Assembly: GCF_024294805.1 (NCBI RefSeq)
Contig: NZ_JANCLU010000013.1
Coordinates: forward strand, 1-64,000
Direction: 5' to 3'
From: Alsobacter ponti
GTDB taxonomy: Bacteria; Pseudomonadota; Alphaproteobacteria; Rhizobiales; Beijerinckiaceae
DNA: 64,000 nt
The notes under the pieces: model-generated
What the model was told of the DNA's origin: nothing
What the model saw: the letters and a program-made list of their open reading frames with translations, nothing else
Databases searched by the model: none
Translations under genes and position numbers: made by a program
In this document: piece by piece, positions 1-9,463 of the stretch
Layout of the letters: each line of letters opens with the position of its first letter
Numbering within the stretch: position 1 is the first letter of the stretch

Positions 1-170
1 CACCCTCACCTCCGGCATCCGCCGGCGGGACGAGGCCCCCGCCGTTCCGCGCCGCCCTTCCGGGCATCGCAGAACAAGCCAAGCCCCGCATCCGGAAGGA
101 TGGCGGGCTATAGGCGCGTGGGACGGGCGGACTGGCGTCCGCCCTTTGGGCGCGTGGGGACGGCGAACCC

Positions 171-1055
171 TCAGTCTCCGAGGCCCGCCAGGTCGCGGTA
201 GATCTCGACGACCTGGCTGTCGTCCTTGCCGCCGAGCCCGCCGGCGGAGGCGGCGAGGAACATCTGGTGGGCGACGGCGGCGAGCGGGGTCGTCACCTTC
301 GAAGCGCGGCCGGCGTCGAGCACGATGCCCAGGTCCTTGACGAAGATGTCGACGGCGCTCGATACGACCGGGTCGTCCTCCAGCATGCGCGGCCCGCGGT
401 CGTGCAGCATCCAGCTCGACGCCGCCGCGCCGCCGAGGATCTCCAGCGCGACCTTGCCCTCGATGCCGGCCTTCTCGGCCAGCACCAGCGCCTCGGCGCA
501 GGCCGCGATATGGACGCCGCACAGGAGCTGGTTGACGGTCTTCACCGCCGCGCCCTGCCCCGGCGTCTCGCCGACGTGGAACAGCTTGTCCCCCAGCGCC
601 TCCAGCACCGGCCGGGCGCGGGCGAAGATCTTGGACGGAGCCGCGGCCATGATGGTCAGCGTGCCGGCGGTCGCCCCCTTGGTGCCGCCCGAGACCGGCG
701 CGTCCACCAGCGCGCAGCCGGCCTCGGCAACGCGCTCGGCCAGCGCCTTCACAGCCGCCGGCGGGCAGGTCGCCATCAGCACCACCACCGCGCCGGACGG
801 CAGCGCGGCGAGCGCCCCGCCGTCGATGAGCACGGCCTCCGCCTGGGCGGCGTTGACCACCATCAGGATCAGCATGTCGGCCCCGCGCGCGGCCTCGGCC
901 GCCGAGCCGGCGGCGTGGCCGCCCGCGTCGGGCAGGGCGTCGAGCGCGTCGCGGCGCATGTCGTAGCCCTGCACCCGGAACTGCCGCGCCACGAGGTTGC
1001 GCGCCATCGGCAGCCCCATGGCGCCGAGGCCGACGAATCCGACAGTCACGCTCAT
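171..1055 (-). CDS. ltnD: 3-hydroxyisobutyrate dehydrogenase family; L-threonate dehydrogenase-like
   Basis: NAD(P)-dependent oxidation of the hydroxyl of a short sugar acid or beta-hydroxyacid in the cytoplasm. The 294-residue protein has the normal family length. It shows the Rossmann loop GLGAMG at residues 9-14, the substrate-binding signature DAPVSGG at about 118-124, and the catalytic Lys172 with Asn175 in GQGAAVKTVNQ. Among family members it looks most like LtnD (L-threonate to 2-oxo-tetronate), but substrate is inferred. It is the last gene of the ABC sugar-transport operon, 4 bases after the permease, so it probably acts on the imported compound. The partner kinase and isomerase of the known threonate pathway are not in the window. 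Confidence 0.8.
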   Translation of the reverse strand: MSVTVGFVGLGAMGLPMARNLVARQFRVQGYDMRRDALDALPDAGGHAAGSAAEAARGADMLILMVVNAAQAEAVLIDGGALAALPSGAVVVLMATCPPAAVKALAERVAEAGCALVDAPVSGGTKGATAGTLTIMAAAPSKIFARARPVLEALGDKLFHVGETPGQGAAVKTVNQLLCGVHIAACAEALVLAEKAGIEGKVALEILGGAAASSWMLHDRGPRMLEDDPVVSSAVDIFVKDLGIVLDAGRASKVTTPLAAVAHQMFLAASAGGLGGKDDSQVVEIYRDLAGLGD

Positions 1056-1059
1056 AGAT

Positions 1060-1956
1060 TCATTCCTTCACCGCGCCGGTCATGGCCGACACGTAGTGCT
1101 CGACGAAGAACGAGTAGAGGATCACCAGCGGCAGCGAGCCGAGCAGCGCGCCCGCCATCAGCGAGCCCCAGCGGTAGATGTCGCCGTCCACGAACTCGCT
1201 GACGATGGCCACTGGCACCGTCTTGTTCTCTGTCGAGGACAGGAACGTGAGCGCGTAGATGAACTCGTTCCAGCACAGCGTCAGCGAGAAGATGCCGGCC
1301 GAGATCAGCCCCGGCACGGCGAGCGGCAGGATGATCTTGGTGAGGATCTGCATGCGCGACGCCCCGTCGATCAGCGCGCATTCCTCCAGCTCGTAGGGGA
1401 TGGTCTTGAAGTAGCCCATCAGCAGCCAGGTCGAGAACGGAATCAGGATCGTGGGGTAGACCAGCACCAGCGCCATCGGGCTGTCGAACAGGCCGTAGGC
1501 CTGCACGATCGTCGCCAGCGGGATGAACAGGATCGACGGCGGCACCAGATAGGCGAGGAAGATCGCCGCGCCGACCCACTGCGCGCCCCGGTAGCGGATG
1601 CGCACGATGGCGTAGGCGGCCAGCACGCTCGCCACCAGCGACAGCGCCGTCGCCAGCACCGAGACGTACATCGTGTTCCACAGCCAGACCGGATAGTTCG
1701 ACTCGAACAGGAGCTTGTTGATGTGCTTCAGCGTCGGGTTGACGACGAAGAACGGGTTGTAGGTGTCGAGGTCGATCAGCTGCTCGTCCGGTTTGATGGC
1801 GGTCAGCACCATCCAGTAGAATGGAAAGATCAGCACCACCATGATGAGGAAGAGGGGCACGTACACCGTCACGGCGCGGCGGGACGCGGTGTCCAGGTAG
1901 GTCATGCCCTCCGAGGCGTCCGTCAGGTGCGGGCGCGGCGCGGTCGCTTCAGTCAT
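1060..1956 (-). CDS. Carbohydrate ABC transporter permease (MalG/UgpE type)
   Basis: Inner-membrane channel subunit of a CUT1-type sugar importer, 298 residues. It has about six hydrophobic helices, starting near residue 30, and the EAA-type cytoplasmic loop that contacts the ATPase (ELEECALIDGASRMQILTKI). Its start codon overlaps the end of the other permease by 8 bases (ATGACTGA), which means translational coupling. Together with the second permease, the binding protein and the ATPase it makes a full importer. The substrate cannot be read from sequence; the dehydrogenase that follows suggests a sugar, polyol or sugar acid. Confidence 0.9.
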   Translation of the reverse strand: MTEATAPRPHLTDASEGMTYLDTASRRAVTVYVPLFLIMVVLIFPFYWMVLTAIKPDEQLIDLDTYNPFFVVNPTLKHINKLLFESNYPVWLWNTMYVSVLATALSLVASVLAAYAIVRIRYRGAQWVGAAIFLAYLVPPSILFIPLATIVQAYGLFDSPMALVLVYPTILIPFSTWLLMGYFKTIPYELEECALIDGASRMQILTKIILPLAVPGLISAGIFSLTLCWNEFIYALTFLSSTENKTVPVAIVSEFVDGDIYRWGSLMAGALLGSLPLVILYSFFVEHYVSAMTGAVKE

Positions 1957-2923
1957 CCTGGCCTCCCTGCTGCCACTTGCGCCGTTGCAGGCCGAACCAC
2001 GAGATCATGATCGCAACCAGCAGGAACGGCACCATCGAGATCGCGATGGCCGCCCCTTCGCCGAGATTCCCGGCCAGGATGGCGCGCTGGTAGGACAGCG
2101 TCGCCATGAGGTGCGTCGAGTTGACCGGGCCGCCGCGCGTCATCGCCCAGACCAACTGGAAGTCGGTGAAGGTGAGCAGCACCGAGAAGGTCATCACCAC
2201 CGCGATGATCGGTGTGAGGATGGGGAAGGTGACGTAGCGGAAATTCTGCCAGCGGTTGGCCCCGTCCAGCGTCGCCGCCTCGTAGAGCGAGGGCGAGACG
2301 GTCTGCAGGCCGGCCAGCAGCGTGATGGCGATGAACGGCACGCCGCGCCAGACATTGGCGAAGATCAGCGACATGCGCGCGTTGTTGGGATCGCCGAGGA
2401 AGTTGATGTTGTGGTCGAGCAGCCCAAGATGGCGCAGCGACCATGAGATGATCGAGAACTGGCTGTCGAAGATCCACCAGAACGCGATGGCCGAGAGCAC
2501 GGTCGGCACCACGAAGGGGATCAGCACGATCGACCGGATGAGCGCCTTGAAGGGCAGGTTCTCGTTGAGCAGCAACGCCAGATAGAGGCCGATCACGAAC
2601 TTCAGGATCGACGCCACCACCGTGTAGAGCAGCGTGTTGAACACCGACAGCCAGAACACGTTGTCGGCGTCGTCCCACCACGGCAGGCCCAGCCACTCGT
2701 AGTTCTCGATGCCGATCCACGCGCCCTCTCGCCCGATCTTGGCGTCCGTGAAGGACAGCCAGAATCCCTTGCCCAGCGGATAGGCGAGGAACAGCATCAG
2801 GATCAGCGCGGCCGGCAGCATGAACCAGAAGCCGAGCCAGTTCCGGTTGATCTTGAGGCGGTCGTAGAACCCCGGCCTGTGCAAGTCCGCCCCGGCCAGG
2901 CGCCCTGCTGTGTTTTCGGTCAT
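1949..2923 (-). CDS. Carbohydrate ABC transporter permease (MalF/UgpA type)
   Basis: Inner-membrane permease partner of the downstream MalG-type subunit. The start at 2923 (MTENTAGRLAG) gives 324 residues, which fits the family; the frame stays open further upstream, but that part is Arg-rich and does not look like this family. The EAA loop is visible as YEAATLDGANRWQNF. A GGGGAC sequence upstream is a plausible ribosome site. It is the third gene of the operon, about 100 bases after the binding-protein gene. Confidence 0.9.
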   Translation of the reverse strand: MTENTAGRLAGADLHRPGFYDRLKINRNWLGFWFMLPAALILMLFLAYPLGKGFWLSFTDAKIGREGAWIGIENYEWLGLPWWDDADNVFWLSVFNTLLYTVVASILKFVIGLYLALLLNENLPFKALIRSIVLIPFVVPTVLSAIAFWWIFDSQFSIISWSLRHLGLLDHNINFLGDPNNARMSLIFANVWRGVPFIAITLLAGLQTVSPSLYEAATLDGANRWQNFRYVTFPILTPIIAVVMTFSVLLTFTDFQLVWAMTRGGPVNSTHLMATLSYQRAILAGNLGEGAAIAISMVPFLLVAIMISWFGLQRRKWQQGGQDD

Positions 2924-3023
2924 TTCGGACGTCCCCGGCCTGCGGCGATCCGGACGCGGTTCCCCTCCCGCGCCGACGAAAACGGCCGCGCCCCGAAAGG
3001 CGCGGCCGCGCATGTCCTCGGCC

Positions 3024-4331
3024 TCAGCGGAACAGGCGCTTGGCCTGGCGTTCCGCCTGGGCGATGGCGCCCTTCACGTCCTCGCGGCCGGTGCAGTAGT
3101 TGGCCACCATGTCCACGAGGATGAAATCGGAGATGGCGGCGGCCGCCTTCTCCGTCACCGGGCCGATGCCGCTGGCCGGCAGGGTGCGCTTGCCGGCGTC
3201 GCGGAACACGGTGTTCTTGGGGTCCTTGGTCCAGACCGGGTTGTTGTCGTAGGCGTTCAGCGGCTGGGTGAGATAGCCGGCCGCGGCCTCGAGCCACGGA
3301 TTGTAGTTCTCGGCCTCCATCAGGAAGGTCACGAACGCCTTCGAGGCCTTCGGGTTCTTCGAGTACTTGAAGATCAGCAGCGGGAAGAGCAGCTGCAGTT
3401 CCTGCGGCTTGCCCACCGGGCCCACCGGCCACGCCGCGTGGTCCATGTCCTCGGCGATGGCGGTCATGTTCTGCGCCTTGGCGGCGGCGTAGATCGAGAT
3501 GCCGTTGGCGGTGAGGTAGAGCTCGCCGGCGAGGAAGGCCTTGTTGTTGGAGGAGTCGTTCCACGACGCCGTGCCGGGCACGAAGGTCTCGTAGAGCTGC
3601 TTGGCGTAATCCAGCGCCTTGGCCGTCTCGGGCGAGTTGATGATGACCTTCTCATCCTTGTCGATGAGGTAGGAGCCGTGCGACCACAGCAGCCAGTGGA
3701 TCCAGCCATTGGCGTCGCCCGTGGCGTGGCCGAGCGCAAAGCCGGACGGCGTGTTGTTCTTCTTCAGCGCGCGGCACAGCTCGAGGAAGCCGGCGGTGTC
3801 GCCGGGCACGCCCTTGAAGCCCGCCTTCTGCACGGCGCTGATGCGGTAGTTGATGTAGCCGCCGTTGAACGCCACCGGAACGGCGATCCACTTGCCCTTG
3901 CTCTGGCCGGTGGCGACAGCCGCCGGCACCCAGCCGCCGTATTTCTTGCCGAGATAGTCGGCGACGTCGGAGACGTCGGTGCACTTGTCGGGGAACAGGT
4001 GCGGCAGCGAGTGCAGGCCCCACACCATGTCGGGGCCCTGCCCCGTGTTGGCGGCGACGGACGCCTTGGGCTGAATGTCGTCGAAGGACTCGTTGGACAC
4101 GTTCACCTTGACGCCGGTCGCCTTGGTGAAGGCCTCGACGATCTTCATGAACTGCGCGTCCTCGGCCTCGACGAAGCGCTTCCACCGGAGGATCGAGATC
4201 GTCGCGTTGGGCTCGGGCTTGAACGGCGACTGCTGCGCCCATGCCTTGGCGAAGTCGAGCAGGCCCGTGGCGCCGGCCGCGCCGAGCGCCGCGCCGGTCT
4301 TGATCAGTTTACGGCGATCCATGGAGAACAT
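3024..4331 (-). CDS. Sugar ABC transporter substrate-binding protein (family 1)
   Basis: Periplasmic binding protein, 435 residues, which delivers the sugar to the two permeases. The N-terminus MDRRKLIKTGAALG has a twin-arginine motif followed by a hydrophobic stretch and an AWAQ cleavage region, so Tat export is likely. The start may be Met1 or Met4. The body has typical extracellular family-1 features such as ISILRWKRFVEAED near the N-terminus and GQGPDMVWG. It lies between the ATPase and permease genes in one operon. Tat export of a sugar-binding protein is fairly common in Alphaproteobacteria and does not reveal the ligand. Confidence 0.9.
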   Translation of the reverse strand: MFSMDRRKLIKTGAALGAAGATGLLDFAKAWAQQSPFKPEPNATISILRWKRFVEAEDAQFMKIVEAFTKATGVKVNVSNESFDDIQPKASVAANTGQGPDMVWGLHSLPHLFPDKCTDVSDVADYLGKKYGGWVPAAVATGQSKGKWIAVPVAFNGGYINYRISAVQKAGFKGVPGDTAGFLELCRALKKNNTPSGFALGHATGDANGWIHWLLWSHGSYLIDKDEKVIINSPETAKALDYAKQLYETFVPGTASWNDSSNNKAFLAGELYLTANGISIYAAAKAQNMTAIAEDMDHAAWPVGPVGKPQELQLLFPLLIFKYSKNPKASKAFVTFLMEAENYNPWLEAAAGYLTQPLNAYDNNPVWTKDPKNTVFRDAGKRTLPASGIGPVTEKAAAAISDFILVDMVANYCTGREDVKGAIAQAERQAKRLFR

Positions 4332-4421
4332 TGAGCGTATTCCTCCGATGTTGTGAGGCGGCGCATTCGGGGCGCCGCCCTTGCGAAGACGCCGCGCGGC
4401 AAGCCGCGCGGCGTCGAAACC

Positions 4422-5486
<1,065 letters not shown>

Positions 5487-5588
5487 TGAGTCCTCCCTGC
5501 TCGCCACGGGCCATGCCACGTTTCGGTCGAGCGTGTTGGAATTGACGGGCGGAGGAGGCCCGCTCGCGCTTGCCGCCTCCGAACCCGC

Positions 5589-5604
5589 CATGCATCATTG
5601 CATG
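5589..5604. promoter_or_regulatory. Inverted repeat in divergent promoter region
   Basis: CATGCA-TCAT-TGCATG is a perfect 6+4+6 palindrome in the 209-base gap between the sugar ABC operon and the divergent 2-hydroxyacid dehydrogenase gene. Its position fits an operator for a dimeric regulator controlling both directions. No regulator gene is adjacent, so the protein that would bind is unknown. This is inference from symmetry and place only. Confidence 0.35.
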
Positions 5605-5695
5605 CCGGTCAGGTAAATCAAGAAGCGACCTTGAACCGATTGAAAAGCCGTGTGAAGCAAGGCCAACGTGCAGGCCTATCTCCCGGAGGACCATC

Positions 5696-6658
5696 TTGAA
5701 GACGATCGACGTACTGGCGACCGGCAAGCTCATGCCGCTCGTCATGGAGCAGCTCGAAGCCAACTTCACGCTTCACCATCTCCCGGCCGAGGGCCGGGAC
5801 GCGTTCCTCGCCGAGGTCGGCCCGCGCATTCGCGGCGTCGCCATGGGCGGCCACGCCAAGGTGGACGGCGCCTTCATGGGCAAGCTGCCGAAGCTGGAGA
5901 TCGTCGCCAATTTCGGCGTCGGCTACGACTCGGTCGACGCCAAATGGGCCGGCGAGCACAAGATCGTGGTGACCAATACGCCGGACGTGCTGACGGAGGA
6001 GGTCGCCGACACGGCGCTCGGCCTGCTGCTGATGACGGCGCGCGACCTGTCGCGGTCGGAGCGCTATCTGCGGGCCGGCCTGTGGGAGAAGCAGGGTCCG
6101 TTCCCGCTCAGCACCTCCACCCTGCGCGACAAGACCGTCGGCATCCTGGCGCTCGGGCGCATCGGCAAGGCGATCGCCACGCGCTGCGAGGCGTTCGGCC
6201 TGAAGATCGTCTATCACGGCCGGTCCCCGCAGAAGGACGTGCCCTATCGCTACTACGCCAGCCTCGTCGAGATGGCGAAGGATGTCGACATCCTGATCAG
6301 CGTCGCGCCCGGCGGGCCCGACACGTTCCACATCGTCGACGCCGAAGTGCTGCGCGCGCTCGGCCCGGCCGGCATCCTCGTCAATATCGGCCGCGGCAGC
6401 GTGGTGGACGAGGGCGCGCTCATCAGCGCGCTGCAGAACAAGGTCATTCATTCCGCTGGCCTCGACGTGTTCGAGCACGAGCCGCACGTCCCCTCCGAGC
6501 TGATGGCGATGGACCATGTCGTACTGCTGCCGCATGTCGGCTCCGGCTCGGTCCACACCCGTCGCCTGATGGGCCAGCTCATGGTCGACAACCTGACCTC
6601 CTGGTTCGCCGGCAAGGGCCCGCTGACGCCGGTGTCCGAGACGCCCTGGCCGCGCTGA
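5696..6658 (+). CDS. D-isomer-specific 2-hydroxyacid dehydrogenase (hydroxypyruvate/glyoxylate reductase-like)
   Basis: Reduces a 2-oxoacid such as hydroxypyruvate or glyoxylate with NAD(P)H in the cytoplasm. A TTG start at 5696 is preferred: it follows GGAGGA by 5 bases and begins MKTIDVLATGK, giving 320 residues, the normal length. Upstream codons do not resemble the family. Seen: catalytic Arg in NIGRGSVVDE, Glu in FEHEP and His in LPHVGSGS. The nucleotide-binding loop reads GILALGRIG, with Ala in place of the first Gly of the usual GxGxxG. Divergent from the sugar ABC operon, so it may process the product of the same imported substrate. Confidence 0.85.
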   Translation: MKTIDVLATGKLMPLVMEQLEANFTLHHLPAEGRDAFLAEVGPRIRGVAMGGHAKVDGAFMGKLPKLEIVANFGVGYDSVDAKWAGEHKIVVTNTPDVLTEEVADTALGLLLMTARDLSRSERYLRAGLWEKQGPFPLSTSTLRDKTVGILALGRIGKAIATRCEAFGLKIVYHGRSPQKDVPYRYYASLVEMAKDVDILISVAPGGPDTFHIVDAEVLRALGPAGILVNIGRGSVVDEGALISALQNKVIHSAGLDVFEHEPHVPSELMAMDHVVLLPHVGSGSVHTRRLMGQLMVDNLTSWFAGKGPLTPVSETPWPR

Positions 6659-6824
6659 GCGCGGCCCTTCGCCCGGGCCGGGCGGCTCGGGCGCATTCGG
6701 CCGACGGTCCGACGCACTCGCCCCGCGCGCATCCCCCCAACGGATGGCGCGATTGCGTCGGCGGCTTCATTCGGAGCATTGTTCGGCGAAGGGCGACGCT
6801 GTCGCGAAAAGGCGGGGTGAAGGC

Positions 6825-7628
6825 ATGACGGTGGCTTGCGCGCGCGGAACCTGGCGCTGGGCGGTGAGCGCCCTGGGCGCGCTCGTCGTCGCGGGGCTGG
6901 CGCTTCCGGCGTTCGCCCAGGAGGCCGCGCGCGGCCAGCCCGTGGCGGGCGACCTGCCGGCCAACGTGATGGACGCGCTCGCCGGCCCGTGGGACCTCAC
7001 CAATCCGAGGACGCGGAAAACCTGCCGGGTCCAGTTCGGGGCGGGACGCGCCACGCACGGCTACGTGCTCGGCGTGCCGCCGGCCTGCCGCGCAACCGCG
7101 CCGGCGCTGGCCCAGATCTCCGGATGGGCGGTGACGCAGGACCGCCGCATCGCTTTTCTCGACGCCTCGGGCCAGGTCGCGACCGAGTTCCGCGCCGAGA
7201 AGGAAGGCCGCTACGCCTCGCCCGATCCGGACCGCATGGTGCTGGCGCCCGTCGGCGGGCAGGCCGGCGACCGCGCCAACGCCGTGTCCACCGCGCTCGC
7301 CAAGGCGGTGATGACGGACCTTCCGGCGCTCACCCCCGACGTGGTGTTCGGCCTCTATGGCGTGGCGCGCGACAAGTACAAGCCGATCTGCTCGATCGAG
7401 CTGACGTCGCGCCCGGCGCCGCGGCGCGGCCAGTACGTGGCGATCCTCTCCGGCGGCTGTCTCGATTCGGGGCTCAAGCTGTTCGACCCCACCTCCTGGT
7501 ACACCGAGCGCGGCCGTCTGCACCTCGTCGCCCGCAAGGGCCACGAGCAGAGCTTCGCGCAGGGGCCGGACAGGATCTTCGAGAAGAACCCACCGAGCGG
7601 CGCGCAGATCTATTTGAAGAAGCAGTGA
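6825..7628 (+). CDS. Secreted AprI/Inh (Omp19-like) inhibitor-fold protein, two repeats
   Basis: Exported protein of 267 residues from an ATG at 6825 after GGCGGGGTGAAGG. The first 30 residues are a signal peptide ending LPAFAQ. Two halves each resemble the small beta-barrel of metalloprotease inhibitors: LAGPWDLTNPRTRKTCRVQF then a Cys partner, and later VVFGLYGVARDKYKPICSIEL with a partner in GGCLD. Family members bind metalloproteases or lie on the outer membrane as Omp19-type antigens. Whether this one inhibits a protease is unknown; no protease gene is nearby. The tandem domain arrangement is less usual than the single-domain form. Confidence 0.6.
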   Translation: MTVACARGTWRWAVSALGALVVAGLALPAFAQEAARGQPVAGDLPANVMDALAGPWDLTNPRTRKTCRVQFGAGRATHGYVLGVPPACRATAPALAQISGWAVTQDRRIAFLDASGQVATEFRAEKEGRYASPDPDRMVLAPVGGQAGDRANAVSTALAKAVMTDLPALTPDVVFGLYGVARDKYKPICSIELTSRPAPRRGQYVAILSGGCLDSGLKLFDPTSWYTERGRLHLVARKGHEQSFAQGPDRIFEKNPPSGAQIYLKKQ

Positions 7629-7652
7629 GGCCGGCCGGCGGCGCGGCCGGCC
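7629..7652. terminator. GC-rich hairpin between convergent genes
   Basis: GGCCGGCC-GGCGGCGC-GGCCGGCC directly follows the stop of the upstream gene and lies before the convergent denD stop. There is no T-run, so it may be a Rho-dependent or bidirectional stop structure rather than a classic intrinsic terminator. Confidence 0.35.
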
Positions 7653-7661
7653 CCAATCCGC

Positions 7662-8642
7662 TCAGGCGATCTTGCCGCCCAGCTCGTCCTCGAGATGGAC
7701 GCGGATGATCTCGTCGAAGGTCGTTTCCGCCACGAAGCCGAGTTCGGTGGCGCGGCGCGCGTCGAAATTGCGCGGCCAGCCTTCGACGATCTTCATGATG
7801 GTCGTGTCGGGCTCGCGGCGGATGCGCGCCACGACCTTGTCGCCGCCGACGCGGCGCAGCGCCTCGATCTGCTCGCCCACCGTCGCCGACAGGCCCGGCA
7901 TCGTCAGCGCGCGGCGCGGGCCGATGCGGGACGTGTCCATGGTCGCGGCATGGACGAGGAAGCCCACGGCGGAGCGCGGCGAGGCATGCCAGTGGCGCAC
8001 GTCCTCCGGCACCGGCAGCACCGCCTCGTGGCCGGCCAGCGGCTCGCGGATGATGTTCGAGAAAAAGCCGGACGCCGCCTTGTTGGGCGCGCCGGGCCGC
8101 ACGCAGATGGTCGGCAGGCGGATGCCGACGCCGTCGAAGAAGCCCTTGCGGGTATAGTCGGAGAGTAGCAGCTCCCCCACGGCCTTCTGGGTGCCGTAGG
8201 AGGTGAGCGGCGTCGTGAAGAACTCGTCGCCGATCGCCGCCGGGAAGGGCGCGCCGAACACCGCGATGGACGAGGTGAACACCACACGCGGCTTGTAGCC
8301 GTCGCCCACCGCCCGGATCGCCTCGAACAGCTTCCACGCGCCGTCGAGATTGATGCGGTAGCCCTTCTCAAAGTCCTGTTCCGCCTCGCCGGACACGATG
8401 GCGGCGAGATGGAAAATGATGTCGGGGCGGCCGGCCACCAGCTTCGCCGCCTCGCCGGGCAGGGAGAAGTCCGACGCCACGGTCGTCGTCGCGAATGGGG
8501 CGCCCTCCGGCGCGCTCGGCTGGACGATATCGTGCAGCGTCGCCTTGTCGATGGGCTTGCCGCCCAGCCCGCCGTCCCTGACGAGGCGCTGGGTGAGCTT
8601 GCGGCCGACCATGCCGGCCGCGCCGATGATGAGGATGTGCAT
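7662..8642 (-). CDS. denD: NAD-dependent epimerase/dehydratase family; D-erythronate dehydrogenase-like
   Basis: Extended-SDR enzyme of 326 residues, full length. Seen: NAD loop GAAGMVG at the N-terminus (MHILIIGAAGMVGRKL), the active-site YxxxK as SYGTQKAVGE, and family blocks FTSSIAVFG, RLPTICVRPG and VRHWHASPRSAVGF that match D-erythronate dehydrogenase (DenD). DenD oxidises D-erythronate to 2-oxo-tetronate, which a kinase and isomerase normally carry further; those partners are not seen here. Next to an SDR on the same strand (23-base gap), so the two probably form an operon. Confidence 0.8.
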   Translation of the reverse strand: MHILIIGAAGMVGRKLTQRLVRDGGLGGKPIDKATLHDIVQPSAPEGAPFATTTVASDFSLPGEAAKLVAGRPDIIFHLAAIVSGEAEQDFEKGYRINLDGAWKLFEAIRAVGDGYKPRVVFTSSIAVFGAPFPAAIGDEFFTTPLTSYGTQKAVGELLLSDYTRKGFFDGVGIRLPTICVRPGAPNKAASGFFSNIIREPLAGHEAVLPVPEDVRHWHASPRSAVGFLVHAATMDTSRIGPRRALTMPGLSATVGEQIEALRRVGGDKVVARIRREPDTTIMKIVEGWPRNFDARRATELGFVAETTFDEIIRVHLEDELGGKIA

Positions 8643-8665
8643 CGTCTGCCTCCCTGCCGCGCCGC

Positions 8666-9412
8666 TCAGAGCGCGAAGCCGCCGTCGACCAGGAAGATCT
8701 GGCCCGTCGTGTAGGCGGCCTCATCGCCGGCGAGATAGACCGCCATGGCGGCGATCTCCTCGGGCTTGCCGAGGCGGCCGATCGGCTGGCGGTCGATGAA
8801 CGCCTGCCGCACCGCATCGACCGACTGGCCCGAGGTGCTGGCCAGCGTCGAAATGCGGTCGTCCAGCGACGGCGATTCGATGGTGCCCGGGCAGATGGCG
8901 TTGGCGCGCACGCCCTTGCGGATGAAGTCGGCCGCGACCGCCTTGGTGAGGCCGATCACCGCCGCCTTGGTCGCTCCGTAGACGTAGCGGTTCGGGATGC
9001 CGCGCACCGAGCCCGCGCCGGAGGCGATGTTGACGATGGCGCCGCCGCCCTTTGCCAGCATGCCGGGGAGGAACGCCTTGATGGTGCGGTGCATCGACTT
9101 GACGTTGATGTCGAACGAGAAGTCCCAGGCCTTGTCGTCGCACTCGAGCACGGTGCCGTGGTGCACGAAGCCGGCGGCGTTGCACAGGATGTCGATGGGG
9201 CCGGTCTCGCGCGCCAGCGCGGCGACGGCCTCGTCGGAGAGCACGTCGAGCTTGCGGACCGTCGCGCCCGACAGTCCGGCGAGCTTGTCGACCGCGATGT
9301 CGGTGGCCCACACCGTCGCGCCCTCGCGCACATAGGCCTCGGCGATGGCCCGCCCGATGCCCTGCGCCGCCGCGGTCACGACCGCGACCTTTCCATTCAG
9401 CCGTCCTGCCAT
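8666..9412 (-). CDS. SDR family oxidoreductase (sugar-acid dehydrogenase-like)
   Basis: Classical short-chain dehydrogenase, 248 residues. Seen: TAAAQGIGRA cofactor loop, CNAAG, catalytic Ser in NIASGAG, YxxxK as YGATKAAV, and ANAICPGTI. The opening GRLNGKVAVVTAAAQGIGRA resembles 2-keto-3-deoxy-L-fuconate dehydrogenases and BDH2-type 3-hydroxybutyrate dehydrogenases. With a sugar-acid dehydratase and KDPG aldolase close by, oxidation of a 2-keto-3-deoxy sugar acid is a reasonable inference, but other hydroxy substrates are possible. Confidence 0.75.
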   Translation of the reverse strand: MAGRLNGKVAVVTAAAQGIGRAIAEAYVREGATVWATDIAVDKLAGLSGATVRKLDVLSDEAVAALARETGPIDILCNAAGFVHHGTVLECDDKAWDFSFDINVKSMHRTIKAFLPGMLAKGGGAIVNIASGAGSVRGIPNRYVYGATKAAVIGLTKAVAADFIRKGVRANAICPGTIESPSLDDRISTLASTSGQSVDAVRQAFIDRQPIGRLGKPEEIAAMAVYLAGDEAAYTTGQIFLVDGGFAL

Positions 9413-9463
9413 GGGAGTGTCCCTTTCGATGTCGTTGAGGGCGGGCCGGGCCCGCCGGGCTTG

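Noticed and set aside
1-170. A gene at the left edge
   Set aside because: No frame with family-like sequence or signal; only high-GC noise before the dehydrogenase stop.
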